Source: Bolinopsis microptera (taxonomy: Eukaryota; Ctenophora; Tentaculata; Lobata; Bolinopsidae). Taken from it: 64,000 bases of DNA. The position numbers and the translations under genes are program-made. The notes below the pieces were generated by a model, which worked only from the letters and a program-made list of their open reading frames with translations, had not been told where the DNA came from and did no database searches. Every line of letters begins with the position of its first letter. The first letter of the stretch is position 1. The stretch spans positions 4,967,908 to 5,031,907 of the forward strand of contig NC_087082.1 in NCBI RefSeq assembly GCF_026151205.1. Reading direction: 5' to 3'. Below, one piece after another: positions 56,387 to 64,000 of the stretch.

Positions 56387-56816
56387 TCAAAAGTATGTAG
56401 CTTCAGCTTTTATACTGTCAGGCACTTCGTTCCATAGTTTAAGTTCTCTTACAGCAAATGAACTATCATAGAGTGTCTGGTTGCTCAAGGAACTCAACCT
56501 AGACAGGGAAGGGATGATTGCTCGGGTACCATGTCTGGATGTTCTTAATGTTATTATTGCTGCAATTGGGGACAACATTGTGAAGGATCTTCCACATCAT
56601 CAGAATGGTATACCGTTCCCTTCTGCGCTGCAGTGACATCAGCTTTAGATGTGAAAACCTTTCCCAATAGTTTATATTTTCCAGACTGCCTATACGATTG
56701 GTGAATGTTCGCTGGACCCCCTCCAAAAGCTGGATCTCAGTCACCTTAACAGGGTCCCACAGCGGACAACAGTACTCTAGTAGGCTTCTGACCAAAGACT
56801 CATATAGGGTAGTCAT
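56387..56816 (-). pseudogene. LINE reverse-transcriptase 3' fragment
   Basis: Two overlapping frames give LVRSLLEYCCPLWDP, then EGVQRTFTNRIGSLENINYW, LQRRRERYTILMMWKILHN and, after a frameshift near 56530-56570, DSSFAVRELKLWNEVPDSIK. This is the post-RT region of a jockey/CR1-like LINE, related to 2658-3015. The catalytic RT domain is absent. Confidence 0.75.
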
Positions 56817-56960
56817 TACTGTCCGATCATAAGTTTTGAAGACAGTCGGTTATAAACTACGGAGATAATAAAGATCACAAATACATATTATTAATAAATA
56901 GGAATCATGCACCATCAGCAATTGAAATATATTGCTTTGGGGTCTTCCACTTTGCACTTT

Positions 56961-57060
56961 TTAACGGATGATACACGTAAAATATTTGTTCCAAATATCA
57001 TATTCCAAGAACTTCGACGAGTCCAACTCGGCGCACTTAAGTTGGTCGGTTATAAACCTA
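56961..57060. repeat. Small dispersed element (copy 4 of 4)
   Basis: It starts TTAACGGATGATACACGT and contains CGACGAGTCCAACTCGGCGC. The flanks of copies 3 and 4 (AATAAATAGGAATCATGCAC) are also duplicated, at 56054 and 56892, on either side of the LINE fragment. Confidence 0.65.
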
Positions 57061-57483
57061 CAACTGTTTCTCATTTTACTTGTATTTTATTGATAAGGTT
57101 AGTGTAAAATTGATGTCAAAAATGAGAGAGGAAACCGCTTGTCCATCAACAGGACCCCGCTAAATATGCTTTAACATTCTCCACCAAATATGGCAGTGGC
57201 GCCAACAGGCAACGTTACGCCACTGGAATACGGTCCACTTTTTCTGAGAATAGTTCAACTTTGTAGCGTTTATACAAGTTTTTGTTGGAGATGACTCCTG
57301 GGAACTTTATATTTAAAACGAAGATGTCTGTGGTGAACAACATTTAATTTCTCGATGAATATGTTGAGGACTGCCCAGCAGGATGAGTTGTACATAAAAA
57401 CTGATTAACTGATACGATTACGACTATAGAATTTTAGAGTATTATACTATTACTCTATTAGACGTTTGTTTACAGTCAGTTTA

Positions 57484-57620
57484 TCACTCCAGGCCTTCTA
57501 GTAAGGCAGCGTATCCCAGGTTTATGCGATGCTGAATATCAGCTTTGCTACACAAGACGGACACTAAAGTGATACGTTTCCTCCATGCTTCATTCCCCGC
57601 ATAATGATTTTCCATTACAG
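57484..57620 (-). CDS. Tentative last exon of a - strand gene
   Basis: After a TTTCCTAAGTAAACAG acceptor the frame reads VMENHYAGNEAWRKR, then SVLCSKADIQHRINLGYAAL and LEGLE before TGA. Composition looks coding, but no upstream exon was found on this strand. The acceptor region is partly duplicated at 57655-57680. It could be chance. Confidence 0.3.
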
Positions 57621-57677
57621 CTGTTTACTTAGGAAACATATAAGCTTAAGTCCGGAAAATGATTTTCCATTACAGCT

Positions 57678-57860
57678 GTCGCTTAATGCTGACAGCTAAG
57701 TTGGGGATGGGGGAGGGTGGATGAGGGGGGGGGGTCGCTTAATGCTGACAGCTAAGTTGGGGATGGGGGGGTCGCTTAATACGGACAGCTAAGTTGGGGA
57801 TGGGGGGTCGCTTAATGCTGACAGCTAAGTTGGGGATGGGGGGAGGGTGGATGAGGGGGG
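57678..57860. repeat. 37-bp minisatellite, cluster 1
   Basis: Four units of GTCGCTTAATGCTGACAGCT followed by AAGTTGGGGATGGGG, with extra GGGAGGGTGGATGAG between some. Cluster 2 is at 59605-59822. Confidence 0.9.
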
Positions 57861-57911
57861 GTATAAGAACCTCGGCCCCCTATTCTTTTTGCCGCTCAGT
57901 AAACAACTGAG

Positions 57912-59371
57912 CACCGGGAGTTGACATTTACACTTCATACCTGTACCCGCACAAAGATGTATGGATATGTCCAGACAGATCCTGCGAAGAACGAGCAACA
58001 AGGAAGCATCTGGTAACTGACCTGAAGAAGAAGAGGGCTGAACAGACTCATCTCGACCACTATATCCGGTACGGGAAGGTATGTAGCCGTGATAAAAAGC
58101 CATCATGAGTTATTTATGTCTCTCGGACACTGATCAGTATATGTAGGAGTGATGAGAATTTTATGAGTTTTCGGATGTTATCTGTATTTGAGAGACAATT
58201 ATATAATTTAAATACTTTATTATTTGATTGTTTCACACTTTTCACATTTCATAATCTTATTACTAGGTGGAGGTGATGTTATTGAGACTTTGGGCGGCCA
58301 AAAACTCCTGTTTTAAAAGTTGTTCTCTGTACTTGTTTCACTGACCCACGCTTTATAGCATTTATACATTTCGGCCCAATTTATATGTTTGTTCGATTTG
58401 CTGTACATTTGTATATTTGCTATTTTGTAAAAGTTTCAAATCAAATCAAATCACCTAGTTCATACCGTGATGGACCGGACGGGACCTCCCTAGCAGCGAG
58501 TGAAGGCTCATTAGGTGCTGCAGTGGCAAGGCATCCATCAACTTGTGGAGCGCGCCAATCACCATGGCAATCGTACGAATAGTAACCAATCACGGGGCCC
58601 CCGAACCGGTGTCCTGACGGTGAAATCTCATATCTCAGTGCCCCAGGAAAAGATGAGTTAAACTGAGCTGACACGATCAATTATCGGACCTCTAAGTTTA
58701 AACGGTAATTACTAGAACCTGGGAGACCATCCGAGGATGACGACCCGGACTTCTCTCCACTTCTACTCAGTTCCACCTTTTCCAACATCGAGTTGGCATC
58801 TCGGCCTCTCGTTCCATTATTCCAACTTCGACTTGGTCACTCGGCCTCCGATCGTCCCTGCACTCTGGATCTCTTCACTTCCACTCTGTTCCTGCCCTAA
58901 TCCCTAAGATGACGCCCTGATTCTGCCTCCGTGCGACTGAAGATGATCAGACTCATCTCCAGCCAGCGATCAGACTCATCTCCGGACTTGTTGAGGAAAG
59001 TCGACTCTTTAAGCTGCGGTGGCGATATGCAGATTAAAGAACCAGCTCTTCAACTGTCCACCCCTCCTACTCATCCTAAGGTCGGTTAGCTCGGTCGATA
59101 CTATATTTTATTGTATTATACTGTGATACTTGATACTACTTACCTTGATGACCAGATGTTTTGCTGGTCTTTTCATATACTGTCATTAATCGCTTACACT
59201 ACAACTGCTAACACTGCTATATTGCAAGTCTCTGAGACTATGATTGAAAGTTGAGTCGTTACAATTACTAAAAGTGTGCAGTGACACAAGTAAATTTGAG
59301 TCCTTGACACAGAAAATCGTATTTAATCACAAGTTTAACTCGTACAGTTTCAGGAGGATACAAGTTCTTGA
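57912..59371 (+). CDS. Tentative unidentified gene, three exons
   Basis: Exon 57912-58078 reads PGVDIYTSYLYPHKDVWICP, then DRSCEERATRKHLVTDLKKK to a strong GTATGT donor. Exon 58943-59080 is in phase and reads MIRLISSQRSDSSPDLLRK, then VDSLSCGGDMQIKEPALQLS and PPTHPK to GTCGGT. A short exon, 59354-59371, follows TACAGTTTCAG and ends EDTSS and stop. The first two look coding; the third rests on one acceptor and five codons. The first acceptor (AACTGAG) is weak and the 5' part is missing. The family is unknown. The exons lie between the two clusters of the 37-bp minisatellite. Confidence 0.4.
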
Positions 59372-59604
59372 CGAATTAGAGTAACACCATACTGGTGGAG
59401 ACTATCGATCCCGAAGACCCTCAAGCTAGTCATCATTAGAGCGCTCTAGCTACTAGTAGTTTGACCGCAAGTTATTAAGACTTGTAGTCAGTACTATATA
59501 CCAGGCGTAGTTAGATCCTATACTGGTTCTTATAGGATGGAGCCCTATAAATTGCGTAGACCTAGTGACTAGTTTGTAGTAACTCCCACGGGAGGTTCCT
59601 ACAG

Positions 59605-59822
59605 GGGGGTCGCTTAATGCTGACAGCTAAGTTGGGGATGGGGGGGTCGCTTAATACTGACAGCTAAGTTGGGGATGGGGGGGTCGCTTAATACTGACAG
59701 CTAAGTTGGGGATGGGGGGGTCGCTTAATGCTGACAGCTAAGTTGGGGATGGGTCATGGGGGTGGGGTCGCTTAATGCTGACAGCTAAGTTGGGGATGGG
59801 GTCGCTTAATGCTGACAGTTGC
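59605..59822. repeat. 37-bp minisatellite, cluster 2
   Basis: Six units match cluster 1, with variable G-runs between them. Confidence 0.9.
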
Positions 59823-60435
59823 TGACGATCAAGGAGGGGGGATGCTACAAAAATTTCTGAACCTTTGTTGACGTAAAATGTGGACGCTCTCCTAGTATAG
59901 GTATAATAATACACTTGATACAGTGTTTATGTTTTCGTCAAAGGTGATGCCCCTCCAACATACCATGTGGATGAGCTGTTTATATTACGACAAAACAGGC
60001 AGACTTGTTTAACTTAAAACTGATACTTCTGAATCAGAGCTATAAAATAAATATATAAATATAAAAAGGACGAACAGGACCCCACGTTTATAAAGCAATA
60101 GTTCATTGTGGGTGGCCTCGTCTGCTGACAATTGGCTAGCCGAGAGCGGAATACAAAGTGAAACGACAAGTTCCCTCGAACAAATGTTTTGTTAATCTTT
60201 GGTGACAGATGAAATGGGAAATAAATATTTTTTTGAGTTCAAAGCTAAAATGCAAGAGAACAGTTCTACACCCGATACCCAGTGTCTGGAGTTATACCTG
60301 CTGAAATGAAGTTCACGGTTCTCTAAAGAGTAATTGTCTCTTCATAATCATATCTATTCATATATCAATCCTTTAACGATCAAGTATATTCCACGGCAAT
60401 AATACCATTCTCTTTCAGTTAAACAAAAATTTCAG
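59823..60435. other. 3' flank of the second LDLa GPCR
   Basis: No exon is visible. This should hold the 3' UTR of the - strand receptor. Confidence 0.4.
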
Positions 60436-63400
60436 TTAAACAAAAATCGAGCCTTTTCCTTTTCCTTTATCTTTTTCCAAGATATTTTTTGAATTAAAAT
60501 CCTCGTTTTGAGATGTTTCGCATTCTTCAGGAATGGTTGTCAATATCGTTTGCGTAATACTGAATTTGCTCGCAAAAACTTTTCCTCTTAGGAAAATTTC
60601 AGAATATTCAGTTTCTGTTTTATTCAATGTGGCGGAATTCTTTTTTGTGATATCTGATTTTGAAGCAGAATCCAAGTCCATAGTATCATCATTTTTGTGC
60701 AAAAAAATATAATCTTCCTTGTTGACAGTTTTGTTATTATTACAAGTTCTGATTTCTTCATCTTGTCCTGGCAGCTCATTTGCATTGAAAGCGAATTGCG
60801 GAGTCATGGCGACGTTTCTTTCCACATCTCTTTTCTTTCTTCTAGTTCTAGCGAATTTGTTTATCGATAGTAAACATCGTCTTATATAAGACATGTAAAA
60901 TAGAGATACCCAATATCTAATTTTATTGACCATCAACTTGATTGTCACGATTATGTAATCATGATATAGAATGGGATTTATCACAGAATTTATTGGTAGA
61001 ATCACGATCGAAGATATTGGATACAAGGCTGTAGCATCCATTAATTCAAAATAATGCAACATACACACCGATATAAAAGGGACCCAACAAAAGAAATCTG
61101 TCGCAATTATGAGGGCTATTTGAAGATGGGATTCCTCTTTATCTCTTGAGCGTCTATTTTGAGCTTCGTTATTGCACATTCTATTTCGTTGTTGTGAGCT
61201 CTTTTTAAAAAACAAAACCTTGCTGTAGCAGATAAATATGGTGATGAAACACACAAAAATCAGGATTAGATTTGACCATACATAAACTTTTTGTGGGTCT
61301 TCTCTTGATACAAAGTATTTGAACAGACAAACGCCATCATTACCATAAAAGTGAACTTTGCGTCTCCCTATGCCTCCATATTGGTTTGAAAACATTGGGC
61401 TTATCAAACTATCGATTTTTGCCCAAGTGTACTCTGCAGAGTCAACGAGTCTTCCATAATACTTGCTTATTTTGTTAATGTGCATGTCTTTGGTCACAAA
61501 TGCTGAAAATATTGCAATTTTTGGATTATATGTCATGCCATTAACAAAGATATCCTCATATCGGACCATTAAGGGGATATAGGCTAGACAAAATGATGCA
61601 ATTGACATTATTGCGATGATGATGACCATTTTTGCAGCTGCATGTTTGGATGTCATTTTTTGGACTTTGATGATACCGACAGCCCTAAATATGCTGAGAA
61701 CTGTCATTGAAAAGAGGGATATTTGACCACCGAATGTACTGAACACTCCCAAGAAAGCACACCCATCACTGGATAACCAATTAAATCTTTCTTTACAGTA
61801 TGATTCCGCAAAGATGACTGAGTCTAAAATAGCAATGGTTAACAGGTACAGTCCCGTTATTAGATCCCCAACATGGATGGCAGTTGTTAGAGCTTTATTG
61901 TTCAATGCAGACGTAAAATGTCTGGTTGCCAGGTGTCTAAAATTCTTAAAAAGTTTGACTGAGTTTAGGATAACTGCTGCACAACCAACAACCCAACTGA
62001 AAACCTTTAGAGAGAGTTTTGAAATAATTGTTGTTCTACAGTCCTCATTGCACTCGTCGGTGTAGTCAGCACAATCTATTTTCCCATCACATTTCTGGCT
62101 CCGTCCAATGAAGCGTTTTGAAGATATGCATAAGAAGTTGTTAATGCATGTATCTTCATCTGAGCTATCGCCACAATCGTCTACCAAATTGCAAACTTTG
62201 TCATAATCGACACATCTATCGTTGTTGCAGAGAAATATGTTATTTTGATACCGTCCACTTTTCTTATTTTTATTTAAAAAGGTCAGGCGATTTTTATTCT
62301 CTATTGTAAAAATCCTGTCCTCGTATTGATTATCAATCTTACATGAGTCATAGTTAAGTGGTCGCAATGGACAAACAGGCTGCTCTTTGCATTTTTTCAA
62401 GCAACTAAGATAAACGTACACTCTTCCATATACGTTTGTGCAGTCTACCATGGTCTTTGGTAAAATTATTTTTGGTATACCATCGAGTCCAAAAATTGAG
62501 ACTGGCAAGAAATCTTCTTTGACGCATTGTGATATATAGTGACCTAAACTTGTACTCACTCCGGCAACACAATGTATAAGAAATTCCAATGGCTTTCTTG
62601 TTCCAATGGCGATGGGGTTTGTGAAAACATGTTCGGATGATCTAGTCTGACCGCAAACTCTTGCATGATCACAAATGTCATAACCGTTACACAGATCTTG
62701 GAACATTACATAATGGTACGATCTAGGGCTGCAGATGTAAACATCTTCACATTTACTGCTGTCAGGCACATAACGAGACAATCTGCCGATTCCACATGTT
62801 GGCCAGATTTTTGTTTCGTCTTCTCCTTTTAGACAGTCTTTACTTCCGTCCATCAGCCAAGAGATGGGTATGGGAAGTTTTGTGTCGTGACGATATCGGC
62901 GGGAACATGTAGACAAAGTCATTCTGTCACATATCTTGGATGTTTCATCACTTTTATCAGAACAGTCCGAAATTCCATTGCAAAATCGATGCTTATGGAC
63001 ATTACAAGAGCGACTGGTTGTAAAGCATAGGCTGTCGAACCCATCATCGCACAAACCTGGCTTCTGAACGCAGGTGGCAAATTTAGACACTGTAGATTGG
63101 TATCCGTCAATCTTGCACGACACTACTCCTCTCATTGGGTCCGTACAATTGGTTTGGTCCATGTAGAATTTGCAATATGGCACATACGGCTCACCGTCAA
63201 CTTGCTTCAGCATTTTACTTGATAAATCAAAATAGTACGATTTATAAAAAATTAGCGCAGAACATCTTGTAAAATTAGATAGCCTCCGGTATGAAAACGA
63301 TATTGCTGGATTCAATATTGGAATATGTATTGAAATGCATTGTTTGCTCTTTTTGACATCTTCATACAATTTTTTATGGGCCAAGTTATGTTTGTAATCC

Positions 63401-64000
63401 AAATAATTGATGGGTTCAAATCCTGTAGGTTTTATGTTAAATAAACCATTCTTACTAGTATAGAGATCTGTCATATTATGATTGTACTCGTTACAACCAA
63501 TTTCATCCTCACCACTTTCGCAATCAAGTCTGGTATCGCATATTAGTTGCGCGCTTACATATGACATATTACTTGTGATACTCTCACAAAATATACCATA
63601 ACGATAACCATTACACAACGCTTCATCAAGACAACCATGAACTTCGCATAATCCATTACATGTTGTAGAATTAGTCATACTAAAATCCATATTAGGTGTT
63701 TCATATTCTCTAGTTAGGGTGAAAACCTTAGGTGTTACTACCCCAATTTCTTCCGTAAAATTTCTGCTACAAAAAGATTTCGACTTGTCTCCTGATAGCA
63801 TCTCTATAATTGATAAACTGGGGTGGTCGTGTATACAACCTTGATAAACACGAGGATCGTCAGAACAGAGCTTTGTTACATCAGGGTTGGGGTGGATTTT
63901 GAGGAAGTCTGCTGATTTCGGTCGCTTACGTGGAAGATATACGTAATATTTTGACGAATCGATGCATTCGATAATTTCAAAATTGTCGTCTTGTTGACAA
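60436..64000 (-). CDS. LDLa-repeat class A GPCR, 5' end outside the window
   Basis: The frame is open from the window edge to the stop at 60436. An internal Met at 63801 is not the start, because in-frame Cys-bearing sequence (KLCSDDPRVYQGCIHDH) continues upstream to 64000. LDLa-type units include CDTRLDCESGEDEIGC, HRFCNGISDCSDKSDETSKI, VCNLVDDCGDSSDEDTC and QKCDGKIDCADYTDECNEDC. Seven membrane segments follow, with FYGNDGVCLFKYFV in extracellular loop 2 and LPINSVINPILYH in TM7. The DRY position reads IFRA. The cytoplasmic tail is about 170 residues, longer than in the paralogue at 50156-54052, and is Ser/Thr/Asn-rich. The two receptors share domain order and motifs but are much diverged. 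The ligand is unknown. Confidence 0.85.
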   Translation of the reverse strand, partial: CQQDDNFEIIECIDSSKYYVYLPRKRPKSADFLKIHPNPDVTKLCSDDPRVYQGCIHDHPSLSIIEMLSGDKSKSFCSRNFTEEIGVVTPKVFTLTREYETPNMDFSMTNSTTCNGLCEVHGCLDEALCNGYRYGIFCESITSNMSYVSAQLICDTRLDCESGEDEIGCNEYNHNMTDLYTSKNGLFNIKPTGFEPINYLDYKHNLAHKKLYEDVKKSKQCISIHIPILNPAISFSYRRLSNFTRCSALIFYKSYYFDLSSKMLKQVDGEPYVPYCKFYMDQTNCTDPMRGVVSCKIDGYQSTVSKFATCVQKPGLCDDGFDSLCFTTSRSCNVHKHRFCNGISDCSDKSDETSKICDRMTLSTCSRRYRHDTKLPIPISWLMDGSKDCLKGEDETKIWPTCGIGRLSRYVPDSSKCEDVYICSPRSYHYVMFQDLCNGYDICDHARVCGQTRSSEHVFTNPIAIGTRKPLEFLIHCVAGVSTSLGHYISQCVKEDFLPVSIFGLDGIPKIILPKTMVDCTNVYGRVYVYLSCLKKCKEQPVCPLRPLNYDSCKIDNQYEDRIFTIENKNRLTFLNKNKKSGRYQNNIFLCNNDRCVDYDKVCNLVDDCGDSSDEDTCINNFLCISSKRFIGRSQKCDGKIDCADYTDECNEDCRTTIISKLSLKVFSWVVGCAAVILNSVKLFKNFRHLATRHFTSALNNKALTTAIHVGDLITGLYLLTIAILDSVIFAESYCKERFNWLSSDGCAFLGVFSTFGGQISLFSMTVLSIFRAVGIIKVQKMTSKHAAAKMVIIIAIMSIASFCLAYIPLMVRYEDIFVNGMTYNPKIAIFSAFVTKDMHINKISKYYGRLVDSAEYTWAKIDSLISPMFSNQYGGIGRRKVHFYGNDGVCLFKYFVSREDPQKVYVWSNLILIFVCFITIFICYSKVLFFKKSSQQRNRMCNNEAQNRRSRDKEESHLQIALIIATDFFCWVPFISVCMLHYFELMDATALYPISSIVILPINSVINPILYHDYIIVTIKLMVNKIRYWVSLFYMSYIRRCLLSINKFARTRRKKRDVERNVAMTPQFAFNANELPGQDEEIRTCNNNKTVNKEDYIFLHKNDDTMDLDSASKSDITKKNSATLNKTETEYSEIFLRGKVFASKFSITQTILTTIPEECETSQNEDFNSKNILEKDKGKGKGSIFV

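Noticed and set aside
58730-58910. A separate coding block reading EDDDPDFSPLLLSS on the + strand
   Set aside because: The frame ends before the next exon and has no clear acceptor or donor; it may belong to the tentative gene, but I cannot place it.

Overview
The window is eukaryotic and metazoan. Genes are split by GT-AG introns, and the recognisable proteins are animal families: a TRPC-type cation channel, two LDLa-repeat class A GPCRs, and a calbindin/secretagogin-like EF-hand protein. The DNA is AT-rich and very rich in repeats, with tRNA-derived SINEs, an RTE-like LINE, many non-autonomous DNA transposons and several minisatellites. An invertebrate, possibly a cnidarian or another early-branching marine animal, fits best; the sequence alone does not name it.

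Layout. 1-423: last two exons of an unidentified + strand gene. 669-11080: a partial tandem duplication of the 3' part of an EF-hand gene, with one unit broken by a 4.2 kb composite insertion and the other carrying a SINE. 7816-12997: the EF-hand gene on the - strand. Seven exons join in frame, and its last intron holds a nested stack of transposons. 13985-17131: an RTE-like LINE with an uninterrupted ORF. 17.2-26.3 kb: hairpin-rich DNA, a TA-flanked MITE, 43-bp and 32-bp minisatellites and a 1.6 kb TIR element. 26864-31933: a small - strand gene encoding a basic Ser-rich protein. 33.8-43.2 kb: several short exon groups of unidentified genes on both strands among repeats. 45189-47465: an intronless TRPC-like channel. 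47913-48727: a broken LINE ORF1. 50156-54052: a secreted-leader, hevein-like, LDLa GPCR with one intron. 54522-55764: a near-perfect 1.2 kb foldback element. 56-60 kb: a LINE fragment, a tentative + strand gene and a 37-bp minisatellite. 60436-64000: a second LDLa GPCR on the - strand that runs off the window.

The gene products fit signalling and calcium biology: two large LDLa receptors of one family facing each other, a store/receptor-type calcium channel, and a calcium-binding protein. Nothing in the sequence shows that they act together; the shared neighbourhood may be chance. The strongest unusual signals are the insertion history around the EF-hand gene, which can be read from filled and empty sites, and the repeated occurrence of long G/C homopolymers exactly at transposon ends.
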